Assembly: GCA_947460345.1 (NCBI GenBank)
Contig: CANHGM010000026.1
Span: forward strand, 1-38,144
Direction of reading: 5' to 3'
Source of the DNA: Bacteroidota bacterium
GTDB taxonomy: Bacteria > Bacteroidota > Bacteroidia > UKL13-3
DNA length: 38,144 nucleotides
The translations under genes were made by a program, and so were the position numbers. Position 1 is the stretch's first letter. Each line of letters begins with the position of its first letter. A model generated the notes under the pieces. It made no database searches. It had not been told where the DNA came from and worked only from the letters and a program-made list of their open reading frames with translations. Shown here piece after piece: positions 14,405 to 22,854 of the stretch.

Positions 14405-16414
14405 ATGATAAATACCTTATTAAAAGTAGGTTTATATATTAACTTATCTTTTTCAGCACCACAAGATTCTAGCATTCAATTAAAAAAATTGCAAGCTGAG
14501 GTGCAGCACCCTATGTCAGAGCAGTTGCTTGCAGATTTGCTTTCAAGATACCATTATCAAAAAGCAACTATTGATGACCAATTTTCAATTAAAGTATATA
14601 ATAAATATTTAAAGTTATTAGATTATAATAGGCTATATTTTTTAAAATCGGATATAAAACATTTTAATGAATATCAAACAAATTTAGATGATGAGTTATT
14701 GACTGGCAAGAGTGAAATTGGATTTGAAATATACAATACTTATTTAACGAGGTTATGGAATAGACTTGACTATGTAAACAAAGTATTAAAAGACACCTTT
14801 GATTTTACTAAAGACGAATACTATGCATATGATAGAGAAAACAGCAATTGGTTTGAGGACACAGATGAGCAAGACAGATATTGGAAACAACGTTTAAAAT
14901 ATGAGGCTTTATCATTAAAAACATCTGGCAAGAATGGTGTAGAGATAAATGAAACATTGAGAAAGCGTTATGAAAATTTCAGAAAGCAAATTTCTAAATC
15001 TAAAAACGAAGATGCATTTCAATCATATATGAATGCCTTTACTGGATGTATAGATCCACATACAGATTATTTTTCGCCAAGGAGTGCTGAAGATTTTAAA
15101 GTAAATATGAGTCAGAGTTTAGAGGGAATAGGTGCTACGCTCACTACTGAAAGTGACTATACAAAAGTAAGAGAATTAGTAAAAGGGGGGCCAGCAGATA
15201 GAAGCAAGAAAATAAAAGCAGGCGATAGAATTACAGCAGTGGGACAAGGACAAGATGGAAGTGAGATGGTAGATGTTATTGGGTGGAGAATAGATGATGT
15301 GGTATCACTTATCAGAGGAAAAAAAGACACCTATGTTAGACTTCAAATTATATCAGTGGATGCTGCTCCTGGAGATCCACAAAAAATTATCACCATACAA
15401 AGAGATAAAATAAAATTAGAGGAACAAAGAGCTAAAGGTGAAATTAAAAAATTTAAATCAGGTAAAAAAACATATAAAATTGGATATATAGATTTACCTA
15501 TATTTTATCAAGGTACAAGTTCAGATATTGATTCCATCATTACTAGGTTCAAAAAAGACAAAATGGACGCTTTGGTGATGGACTTAAGAGGAAACACGGG
15601 TGGATCATTGCAAGAGGCCATCTGGCTTACAGGAATGTTTATCAAAAGTGGTCCTGTAGTGCAAGTAAAACATGCCGCAGGAAATGTTGAAATAGACAAT
15701 GACCAAGATCCTAACATATCATGGAATGGCCCTATGGCAGTGATGGTAAACAGGGGTTCAGCTTCTGCTTCTGAAATTTTTGCAGCAGCATTACAAGACT
15801 ATGGCAGAGCTGTTATTATTGGAGATAGAACTTTTGGAAAAGGAACCGTGCAAAATGTGATTGATATGAATAATATGGGAGTAGCTTTTCCTAATAAAGC
15901 AGGGCAAGTTAAAATGACCATTGCAAAATTTTATAGAATTAATGGCGGTAGTACTCAACATAAAGGAGTAGTACCTGATATTAATTTCCCTACACTGTAT
16001 GATACTTTAGAATTTGGAGAAAGTTCAGACCCATATGCGTTAAAATATGACGAAGTACCTACAAGTATGTTTGAAAGAAACAACAAATTATTTTCTTCTA
16101 CTTTAAGTTACTTAAATACAAAGCATGACGAAAGAATGAAAACGAGCAAAGAGTATAGCTATTTGTTAGATGACGTTTTATATATGCAAAAGCAAAGAGA
16201 AGAAAAACTATTACCATTGAGTGAATCAGCTACCAAAACAAAGCAAAAACAAAGAGAAGATGAAGACAGAAAACGCTTGAATGAAAGAAGGATTGCTAAA
16301 GGTTTGCCTGCTTTAAATGCAGGAGAAAAAGCACCTGAAAACGAACCAAAACTTGATTTCTTATTAGACGAGACAGAACAAATATTGTCAGACTTAATAG
16401 AAATGTCGAAATAA
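14405..16414 (+). CDS. prc: Carboxy-terminal (tail-specific) processing protease, S41A family
   Basis: A 669-residue protease close to the length of E. coli Prc/Tsp (682). A short, weakly hydrophobic signal (about 1-18) is followed by a helical N-terminal domain (about 25-225), a PDZ domain (about 235-325: 'LEGIGATLTTESDYTKV', 'VKGGPADRSKKIKAGDRI') and the S41 catalytic domain (about 340-500). The Ser/Lys dyad fits exactly: Ser454 in 'NRGSASASEIF', Asp465 in 'LQDYGRA' and Lys479 in 'TFGKGTVQ', with the same spacing as the E. coli residues. A Lys/Glu-rich C-terminal domain (about 540-669) is the Prc-type extension. It trims or degrades envelope proteins from their C-termini. It converges with proS with 7 bases between stops. 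Confidence 0.95.
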   Translation: MINTLLKVGLYINLSFSAPQDSSIQLKKLQAEVQHPMSEQLLADLLSRYHYQKATIDDQFSIKVYNKYLKLLDYNRLYFLKSDIKHFNEYQTNLDDELLTGKSEIGFEIYNTYLTRLWNRLDYVNKVLKDTFDFTKDEYYAYDRENSNWFEDTDEQDRYWKQRLKYEALSLKTSGKNGVEINETLRKRYENFRKQISKSKNEDAFQSYMNAFTGCIDPHTDYFSPRSAEDFKVNMSQSLEGIGATLTTESDYTKVRELVKGGPADRSKKIKAGDRITAVGQGQDGSEMVDVIGWRIDDVVSLIRGKKDTYVRLQIISVDAAPGDPQKIITIQRDKIKLEEQRAKGEIKKFKSGKKTYKIGYIDLPIFYQGTSSDIDSIITRFKKDKMDALVMDLRGNTGGSLQEAIWLTGMFIKSGPVVQVKHAAGNVEIDNDQDPNISWNGPMAVMVNRGSASASEIFAAALQDYGRAVIIGDRTFGKGTVQNVIDMNNMGVAFPNKAGQVKMTIAKFYRINGGSTQHKGVVPDINFPTLYDTLEFGESSDPYALKYDEVPTSMFERNNKLFSSTLSYLNTKHDERMKTSKEYSYLLDDVLYMQKQREEKLLPLSESATKTKQKQREDEDRKRLNERRIAKGLPALNAGEKAPENEPKLDFLLDETEQILSDLIEMSK

Positions 16415-16421
16415 GTTTTTA

Positions 16422-17894
16422 TTAGTATGCTTTAGAAAAAACCACTCTTTGATTAGAGGGTTTTCCGGAAAGAATACATTTACCTTCTTCAAGTTTGTTT
16501 TCTAAAGGAATGCATCTGATTGTTGCTTTGGTTTTGTTTTTAATTTCTTGTTCTGTTTCAGGAGTTCCGTCCCAATGGGCCATTACAAATCCTTTTTCAA
16601 TATTTTGACAAAACTCTTCCCATGTATCAGCTACTGAAGTTTTTTCAGCTCTATAATCTATCGCTTTCTGATATAAGTTAATTTGAATTTGCTCTAACAG
16701 ATGTTGAACTTTATGATTTAGGTCGGTTAGGTTTACCACCATTTTTTCTTTAGTGTCTCTTCTAGCAACTTCAATTGTTCCATTTTCAATATCTCTTGGA
16801 CCAATGGCAAGTCTTACAGGAACACCTTTTAACTCCCATTCAGCAAATTTAAAACCTGGCTTTTGTGTGTCTCTATTATCAAACTTTACAGAAATTCCTA
16901 ATGCTTTCAATTGAGATATGATTGGGTTAACTGTTTCGGTAATTTTAGCTAAGTCCTCTTCGCTTCTAAAAATAGGAACAATTACAACTTGAATGGGAGC
17001 TAATTTCGGAGGAAGTACCAATCCATCATCATCGCTGTGAACCATAATAAGTGCCCCCATTAAACGCGTAGAAACTCCCCAGCTAGTAGCCCAAACATGT
17101 TCTAATTTATTCTCTTTGTTTAGGTATTTTACATCAAACGCTTTTGCAAAGTTTTGTCCTAAGAAATGAGAAGTACCCATTTGTAGTGCTTTACCATCTT
17201 GCATCATTCCTTCTATGCAATATGTATCATCAGCACCAGCAAACCTTTCATTTGCAGATTTTACACCTTTGATAACAGGAATAGCCAATATATTTTCAGC
17301 AAAGTCAGCATATACTTCGAGCATTTGTTTGGTTTCAGATACTGCTTCTTCTGAAGTTGCGTGGGCTGTGTGACCTTCTTGCCACAAAAACTCAGTAGTT
17401 CTTAAAAACAAACGTGTTCTCATCTCCCAACGAACTACATTGGCCCATTGGTTTAACAAAATAGGGAGGTCTCTATAACTTTTTATCCAACCCTTATATG
17501 TGTTCCAAATGATAGCTTCACTGGTAGGCCTCACAACCAGTTCTTCGGTTAGTTTAGCATCAGGGTCTACAATTAATTTACCTTTATTGTTGGGATCTGT
17601 TTTTAAACGGTAATGAGTAACTACAGCACATTCTTTTGCAAAACCTTCAGCATTTTTCTCTTCAGCTTCGAACAAGCTTTTAGGAATAAACAAAGGGAAG
17701 TATGCATTGCTATGACCAGTATCTTTAAAACGCTTGTCAAGTTCTTGTTGCATTTTCTCCCAAATGGCAAAACCATAAGGTTTAATAACCATACAACCTT
17801 TAACAGCTGCGTGCTCCGCTAAATCAGCATTCTCGACTATATAGTTATACCAACCAGAATAGTCTTCACTCCTTTTATATTTTTTTAATTCCAT
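16422..17894 (-). CDS. proS: Prolyl-tRNA synthetase, eukaryote/archaea-like short form
   Basis: A 490-residue class II synthetase charging tRNA-Pro. This is the type without the large editing insertion. Class II motifs: motif 1 around '[16 protein letters not shown]', motif 2 '[27 protein letters not shown]' and motif 3 near '[20 protein letters not shown]'. The anticodon-binding domain ('IQVVIVPIF', '[21 protein letters not shown]') and a C-terminal domain ending 'VFSKAY' follow. The C-terminal domain in archaeal forms binds zinc through four Cys. Here the matching sequence '[11 protein letters not shown] ... ATIRCIPLE ... [10 protein letters not shown]' keeps one of the expected Cys positions (GKC), so zinc is probably not bound. 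Divergent from the Asn/Tyr-rich lipoprotein at 17994. Confidence 0.96.
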   Translation of the reverse strand: MELKKYKRSEDYSGWYNYIVENADLAEHAAVKGCMVIKPYGFAIWEKMQQELDKRFKDTGHSNAYFPLFIPKSLFEAEEKNAEGFAKECAVVTHYRLKTDPNNKGKLIVDPDAKLTEELVVRPTSEAIIWNTYKGWIKSYRDLPILLNQWANVVRWEMRTRLFLRTTEFLWQEGHTAHATSEEAVSETKQMLEVYADFAENILAIPVIKGVKSANERFAGADDTYCIEGMMQDGKALQMGTSHFLGQNFAKAFDVKYLNKENKLEHVWATSWGVSTRLMGALIMVHSDDDGLVLPPKLAPIQVVIVPIFRSEEDLAKITETVNPIISQLKALGISVKFDNRDTQKPGFKFAEWELKGVPVRLAIGPRDIENGTIEVARRDTKEKMVVNLTDLNHKVQHLLEQIQINLYQKAIDYRAEKTSVADTWEEFCQNIEKGFVMAHWDGTPETEQEIKNKTKATIRCIPLENKLEEGKCILSGKPSNQRVVFSKAY

Positions 17895-17942
17895 GTAAAT
17901 TTAAAGTTGTATTGTGGAATAATATTTGTAATTTTACCTGTG

Positions 17943-17975
17943 CAAAATTAATCTTATATTTCTCCTCATTTGCAA
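17943..17975 (-). promoter_or_regulatory. Candidate promoter of proS
   Basis: On the minus strand TTG (17973-17975), 22 bases, then TAATTTTG (17943-17950), an exact TAnnTTTG. It implies a leader of about 43 bases. The spacing is slightly long. Confidence 0.4.
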
Positions 17976-17993
17976 TAAAATTAAATAAAAACC

Positions 17994-19091
17994 ATGAGGC
18001 AAATTATCCTTCCTATTTTTATTACAGTTTTTTTTACTTCTTGTGTAAGTTCAAAATTAACTAAGAGCAATACAAACGAAGTATATGCTAGCTCTGAAGA
18101 TATTTCTATAGAAAGTATTGACACAAAAAATCAAGAGCAAATTCAAGTAATAGTTACAGATCATTCAAAAAAGGGAATTAACGATTCGCTTGAGAATAGA
18201 AACTCAAATCAAATTAGATATTCAAACTCAAACAATTTAAATACTAATTATAATTGTTGCCATGGCAGTAACTACAATGGTTTCAACAATAATATATATG
18301 GATATCAATATATAAATGGTTATAATATAGGATGTGGATACAACCCATATGGATATAACAATTATGCGTATATGAATTATGGTTTTCCATATAACACAAA
18401 TTACACGTATATAGGTTGGCATAAACTGAGAAGTCCTAATACAACCCATCAAGCCAACAACAACATTGGGATAAAAAGAGTAAGAGGAAGTATTTCAAAT
18501 GACAACATAGGTATTACGAATCAAACATCAAAACGACCACAAGGGAGTTTGTCTGCGAACCAACAAAAACCAGAGCCAAAAAATCAGGTATATAATATTT
18601 CTACATTTAATGAAAAATCAACCAATATAGAAGCTCAAAAAATCATATATTCAAAACCAGATAATCATATTACCAAAGAAGAAGGATATTTAAATAATAA
18701 TTACAATCAATTTAGTATAGAGAAAAGCGTTGATTTAAATAAGCAGCAACCAGCGAGTAATTTTCCTGTTAATGGACAATACACACAACCCTCAAACTCA
18801 AATCAACCATATACTGACTTTCCAACTAAACAGATGCCAGTATACACTTCACCTAAAGCAGACCAAGTACCGACTTTTAATAACAGTAATAATAATAATA
18901 ACAATAGCTATCAGTATAATTACAACAGCAATCCAGCGAGTTCAAATCAAAACTACCAGAACAACTCACAACCTACCAGAATACAAAACAATACTTCACC
19001 TACGATCAATACTCCGACTCCAACACACAATCAAGGAGGAAATAATCAGGGAGGAACAGGCACAAACAGAAGTATGAGTAGACCAAGATAG
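17994..19091 (+). CDS. Asn/Tyr/Gln-rich low-complexity lipoprotein
   Basis: A 365-residue protein with a lipoprotein signal (FFTSC, Cys about residue 17). Nearly all the rest is low complexity. An Asn/Tyr/Gly-rich block (about 75-140) has repeated 'GYN', 'NYG' and 'PYG/PYN' units and a Cys pair (NCCHG). Later come Gln/Asn/Ser/Thr/Pro-rich stretches, a poly-Asn tract (about 296-304) and a basic 'RSMSRPR' C-terminus. There is no enzyme motif. The composition is prion-like, and such proteins may form disordered, sticky or fibrous surface material; this is inference. Codon use looks like its neighbours. The downstream outer-membrane protein gene starts only 13 bases after the stop, so they are probably co-expressed and may work together at the outer membrane. 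Confidence 0.82.
   Translation: MRQIILPIFITVFFTSCVSSKLTKSNTNEVYASSEDISIESIDTKNQEQIQVIVTDHSKKGINDSLENRNSNQIRYSNSNNLNTNYNCCHGSNYNGFNNNIYGYQYINGYNIGCGYNPYGYNNYAYMNYGFPYNTNYTYIGWHKLRSPNTTHQANNNIGIKRVRGSISNDNIGITNQTSKRPQGSLSANQQKPEPKNQVYNISTFNEKSTNIEAQKIIYSKPDNHITKEEGYLNNNYNQFSIEKSVDLNKQQPASNFPVNGQYTQPSNSNQPYTDFPTKQMPVYTSPKADQVPTFNNSNNNNNNSYQYNYNSNPASSNQNYQNNSQPTRIQNNTSPTINTPTPTHNQGGNNQGGTGTNRSMSRPR
18879..18908 (+). repeat. AAT/AAC trinucleotide tract coding for poly-Asn
   Basis: A short in-frame run of AAT and AAC codons (NNSNNNNNNS) inside the Asn-rich lipoprotein gene. As a trinucleotide tract, slippage would change length without breaking the frame. Confidence 0.6.
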
Positions 19092-19104
19092 TCAAATCAA
19101 AACT

Positions 19105-20643
19105 ATGAAAAAAACGATTTTATTTTTTTTAACATTTATTTATATACACAGTGGAGTTTATGCCCAACAAGCTGAAGATGCCTTAAAATACAGCACCATA
19201 GGTTTTGGTTCAACAGCAAGGTCAGCTGGTTTGGCAGGAGCCATAGGTGCAGTTGGTAATGATCCAGCATCTATTGGCTACAACCCTGCTGGGTTAGCTG
19301 TAAATAGACACCATGTATTTAATGTAACTTTATCAAATTACCATGTAGGAACTAATACTACATATATAAATGAGACCAATTTTAATTCGTGTAACAAAAT
19401 AACTTTACCATCAATTGGAATTATATTTTCAAAAATAAATTATAACAAGAAGAAGCCAGTAGTAGATGGATGGTGTCATTATAATTTGGGATTTACAATC
19501 AATAGGCTTTCAAATTATTATCAAAATTTTTTTTACAGCGGCACATCAGGCAAAAGCAGTATATCCGATGCTTTTGCTACTTTAGCAAACAAATATAAAG
19601 ATGATAAAAATTATATATTAACGGATGGTGGAAGTGCTGAGAATTTAGCATTACAAACAGGATTAATAGACAATTATCCTATATATGATTCGAGTTTAAA
19701 AACATTTGTAAATAATTATCAATCAAATTATCAAAAACAAAATTTTGTTATCGGCAAAGGTCCAAGGTTTACACAGAATGGTTCAGGAAACAATTCAGGA
19801 AGACTCACAGAAATGAATTTTGCTGGAGGAGCTAACTATAGCAATAAATTGTTTATTGGAGCTAGTTTGAGTGTAGGTTTGTTAAAGCAACAATCAGTAC
19901 TTATTCATTCAGAATCAGATTCAGCTAGTAATATCAATGATTTTAAAAGTTTAACTTATACTCAATGGGTGAACACAAAAGGAACTTCAGTTGGCTTTAA
20001 GTTAGGAATTATATATAGAGTTACAAATGCATTTAGAATTGGTTTTGCATATCACACACCACAAGTATTTAAAATGCATGATGAATATGGATATAAGTTA
20101 TCTGTAGTGAAAGATGGCAATATAAATTTAGATGCCAATACGGTTGACCCAGGATTTTACTATGACTATACTTATAAGCAGCCATCAAAAATAATAATGA
20201 GTATGGCCTATGTAAAAGACAAAGCAGGCTTATTATCATTTGATTTGGAAATACCTAATTATAATAAAGCTTTATTTAATGATAGTTTAAATACATTTAA
20301 AGATAGAAATAAATCCATAGCTACTAACTATGCAACAGGAGTTATATTTAGAAGTGGTGGTGAATTATATATTGACCAAATATTTTTAAGAGGAGGAGTA
20401 GCAATATATAGTAGTCCATTTTCAAATAAAGAATTCTATAAAGACGCTAATCAAGCTAAGCAGTTTTACACCCTTGGAATCGGATATCAAACTAAAAAAT
20501 ACAGTATTGATTTAGGATATATATATGGTGTATCAAAAAACTATTTCACACCTTATACCACTGAAAAATCAGACAGTTATTATTCGGCAATAAACAAGAG
20601 TGTTTCAAATCAAATACTATTAACATTCATTAATAGATTTTAA
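19105..20643 (+). CDS. PorV/FadL-like outer-membrane beta-barrel protein
   Basis: A 512-residue protein with a signal peptide (residues 1-20, ending VYAQ). The mature N-terminus 'ALKYSTIGFGSTARSAGLAGAIGAVGNDPASIGYNPAGLA' contains the 'A-R-x-x-G-x-x-G-A ... G-x-D-x-x-x-x-x-x-N-P-A-G-L' pattern of the FadL/OmpP1/PorV group. The remainder alternates aromatic and polar residues in beta strands and ends in Phe (INRF), a usual outer-membrane C-terminus. It may transport hydrophobic substrates or act as a PorV-like shuttle for secreted proteins; sequence alone does not decide. Co-transcribed with the Asn/Tyr-rich lipoprotein 13 bases upstream. Confidence 0.85.
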   Translation: MKKTILFFLTFIYIHSGVYAQQAEDALKYSTIGFGSTARSAGLAGAIGAVGNDPASIGYNPAGLAVNRHHVFNVTLSNYHVGTNTTYINETNFNSCNKITLPSIGIIFSKINYNKKKPVVDGWCHYNLGFTINRLSNYYQNFFYSGTSGKSSISDAFATLANKYKDDKNYILTDGGSAENLALQTGLIDNYPIYDSSLKTFVNNYQSNYQKQNFVIGKGPRFTQNGSGNNSGRLTEMNFAGGANYSNKLFIGASLSVGLLKQQSVLIHSESDSASNINDFKSLTYTQWVNTKGTSVGFKLGIIYRVTNAFRIGFAYHTPQVFKMHDEYGYKLSVVKDGNINLDANTVDPGFYYDYTYKQPSKIIMSMAYVKDKAGLLSFDLEIPNYNKALFNDSLNTFKDRNKSIATNYATGVIFRSGGELYIDQIFLRGGVAIYSSPFSNKEFYKDANQAKQFYTLGIGYQTKKYSIDLGYIYGVSKNYFTPYTTEKSDSYYSAINKSVSNQILLTFINRF

Positions 20644-20715
20644 TTTACACATTTTTGATTTTAAGGCTTTTAAAACATTAACTTTATTTTATTTTAACAT
20701 TCAGAATTTAATAAT

Positions 20716-20723
20716 TAGTTTTG
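20716..20723 (+). promoter_or_regulatory. Candidate -7 box of the vWA-like gene
   Basis: TAGTTTTG is an exact TAnnTTTG. At the expected -33 position there is only a T-run, so the -33 half is weak. The predicted transcript start near 20729 fits a start codon near 20752 much better than one at 20884. Confidence 0.4.
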
Positions 20724-20751
20724 CGTAATTAGGGTTTTTCCGTTTAAACAT

Positions 20752-22110
20752 ATCAACTATTTAACTGTCAGTCTATTACTTCTGACAACTTGTCTTGTAA
20801 AGGGGCAAACAGACACTTGTACCACTAAATTTACCCAGCAGCAACTACATCCAATAAAACTGAGTAAATCACCTATACATGAATTGGGTGAATACAAAGA
20901 GATTAAAAGATTTACGGCTAAACGCATACCTAATGCAGTAATTTTAGAGAATGGGTATGCTGAATATAAGATAAAAAATTGGTTAAGTTGGAAACCTAAT
21001 TACAATAAGATTGAGGTCACAGATGTTGAAGTTATATTTTCTAAATTTCCAATTAAAAAAGAACTTTGGTATATAAATCAGAGTAGGCTTTTACGTCAAC
21101 GTATTTCTGAACTTTTCAAACTCGACCCAAAGCTTAATTGCTCACAAATCAATTTTAAATTTTTATTGCAAACAGATTGTAAAAATGACTCGATGGCTAA
21201 GTCATTTTTTCATGGTATTGTTATTAAATATAGAGCAAGAGTAAATAAGACTAAAAAGAATATAGTGGTAAAAGACTCGATGGTAACGGTTCCATTTCAC
21301 AAACAGGTGGAAGCGTTTATTAAATCGCAAGGAGGATTAAATGATTCTACAGCTTATAAAATATTTGATAGGCATCCAGAATGGCGAAAATCTTTAGTGA
21401 TAATGGATTGGACCAGTAGTATGTATCCATATGGAGCTTCAGTGGTGCTATGGCATAGTTTGCATTACAACAAATCTGGTATTAAGTTTTATACTTTTTT
21501 TAATGATGGAGATAACAAGCCAGAATATGCTAAAAGCTTGGGTAATGCAGGAGGAATATATCATGCAAAAGCAGACAATTTAGATGAAGTGATAAAGCTG
21601 TTCAAATTTGTAATGTCTAAGGGCACAGGAGGCGATATAGCAGAGAATGACATGGAGGCTTTGATAAAAGGGATGCAGGAATATCCTGAATTTAATGAAG
21701 TGATATTGATTGCAGACAACAGTGCATGTATCAGAGATTTTGTGATGGTTGATAGTATACATGTACCTATAAAAGTGATTTTATGTGGCACTCAAAACGG
21801 CATCAATCCTGCTTATTTAAACTTGGCAGCCAAAACCAAAGGCAGTTTGCACACCATTGAAGAGGATATATATAGCATGCAAGAAATAGGAATAGGACAA
21901 GATCAGATAAAAATAGGTGGTATAGATTTTAGTAAAAATCAAGATGGGTTGTATGTGAGAACTGATGGAAAAAAAGAGGATGAGTGTATGAAGTTTTACT
22001 TAAAAGCACCAGAACCTAAGATAAAACCAAAACCAGAAGTCAAGCCTGTTAAGCCTGTTAAAGAAACTTTTTGGAATAAGTTTAGGAAGAAATTGGGAAA
22101 GGACAAATAA
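20752..22110 (+). CDS. Secreted von Willebrand factor A-like protein with non-AUG start
   Basis: From 20719 to 22110 the frame is open but has no ATG, GTG or TTG before the TTG at 20884. Codons 20752-20823 read as a signal peptide (NYLTVSLLLLTTCLVKGQ), so I place the start at ATC 20752, giving about 452 residues; a start at TTG 20884 would give 408 and discard the signal. The central part is vWA-like: a metal-site motif 'VIMDWTSSM' (DxTxS form, Asp codon at 21406), 'GTGGDIAEND' and 'EVILIADNSA'. The C-terminus is a Lys/Pro-rich tail. These proteins usually bind metal and partner proteins. An alternative is that a base error destroyed an ATG ('catATCaac'). Confidence 0.7.
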   Translation: MNYLTVSLLLLTTCLVKGQTDTCTTKFTQQQLHPIKLSKSPIHELGEYKEIKRFTAKRIPNAVILENGYAEYKIKNWLSWKPNYNKIEVTDVEVIFSKFPIKKELWYINQSRLLRQRISELFKLDPKLNCSQINFKFLLQTDCKNDSMAKSFFHGIVIKYRARVNKTKKNIVVKDSMVTVPFHKQVEAFIKSQGGLNDSTAYKIFDRHPEWRKSLVIMDWTSSMYPYGASVVLWHSLHYNKSGIKFYTFFNDGDNKPEYAKSLGNAGGIYHAKADNLDEVIKLFKFVMSKGTGGDIAENDMEALIKGMQEYPEFNEVILIADNSACIRDFVMVDSIHVPIKVILCGTQNGINPAYLNLAAKTKGSLHTIEEDIYSMQEIGIGQDQIKIGGIDFSKNQDGLYVRTDGKKEDECMKFYLKAPEPKIKPKPEVKPVKPVKETFWNKFRKKLGKDK

Positions 22111-22159
22111 ATAATTATTTGCAACTATTTGCGTTTAATATTGTCTTATATACACACAC

Positions 22160-22834
22160 ATGAAAGCAATTGATTTAATATCTACAGTAATAAAGCCATT
22201 GGTCATTGGTAACACTATTGAAGAAGCATTAGAAATGATGAATAGTTATAGTGTTTCACATCTACCAGTTTTGGATGATAGTAAAGTGGTTGGAATGGTG
22301 GCTTCAGAAGATATATATATGCAAGATTTATCAGCATTTATATCAGAGTATATGGAAAGTGGGGTAATTTATAGAATAGGTGAGCTAATGCATGAGTTTG
22401 AGATACTCAAATTTTTTAGTGAGACTGATTACACAACACTAGCAGTTATAAACGAAAAAGATGAATTTGTAGGGATAGTATCACAGAATGACTTGATAAA
22501 TGAAGTACAAACAAGATTGGCTAGGTTGATGCCCTTTAAAGGCGAAGGAGGTATTATTACGTTAGAGATGAAACGAATAGATTATCATTTGAGTGAGATT
22601 GCCAGAATTGTTGAATCAAATGACATGAAATTGGTTGAATTATATGTTGGGCAGCCGTTTGAAAACTCAGCTATGATAGAAGTAAACTTAAAAGTAGACA
22701 GACCTGATATACGTGGGTTATTAGCCACTTTTGAAAGATTTAATTACAATATTACTTCAACAGTTCTTAGCAGCACCGATTGGGCTGAAATGGAAGAGCG
22801 TTATAAAGCTTTTATCAAGTATTTAAACTTGTAA
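22160..22834 (+). CDS. CBS-domain pair protein with C-terminal ACT-like region
   Basis: A 224-residue cytoplasmic protein. CBS 1 (about 1-60) has 'VIGNTIEEALEMMNSYSVSHLPVLDDSKVVGMVASEDI'-type order. CBS 2 (about 65-125) contains 'FFSETDYTTLAVINEKDEFVGIVSQNDL'. Such pairs bind adenine nucleotides and act as energy sensors. The C-terminal part (about 140-215: 'IARIVESNDMKLVELYVG', 'MIEVNLKVDRPDIRGLLATFERF') has the beta-alpha-beta pattern of an ACT-like regulatory fold. There is no attached enzyme, so the partner is unknown. It follows the vWA-like gene by 49 bases and converges with sucA with 20 bases between stops, without an obvious terminator. Confidence 0.88.
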   Translation: MKAIDLISTVIKPLVIGNTIEEALEMMNSYSVSHLPVLDDSKVVGMVASEDIYMQDLSAFISEYMESGVIYRIGELMHEFEILKFFSETDYTTLAVINEKDEFVGIVSQNDLINEVQTRLARLMPFKGEGGIITLEMKRIDYHLSEIARIVESNDMKLVELYVGQPFENSAMIEVNLKVDRPDIRGLLATFERFNYNITSTVLSSTDWAEMEERYKAFIKYLNL

Positions 22835-22854
22835 AAAACCAATTTATTAAATGC

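Noticed and set aside
18879-18908. Phase-variable repeat
   Set aside because: The tract is short and made of trinucleotides, so slippage would not switch the frame on or off; kept only as a low-complexity repeat.
18772-19077. Plus-strand frame of 101 codons in another phase
   Set aside because: It is a shadow of the low-complexity Asn-rich lipoprotein gene, which has a signal peptide and a close downstream partner.
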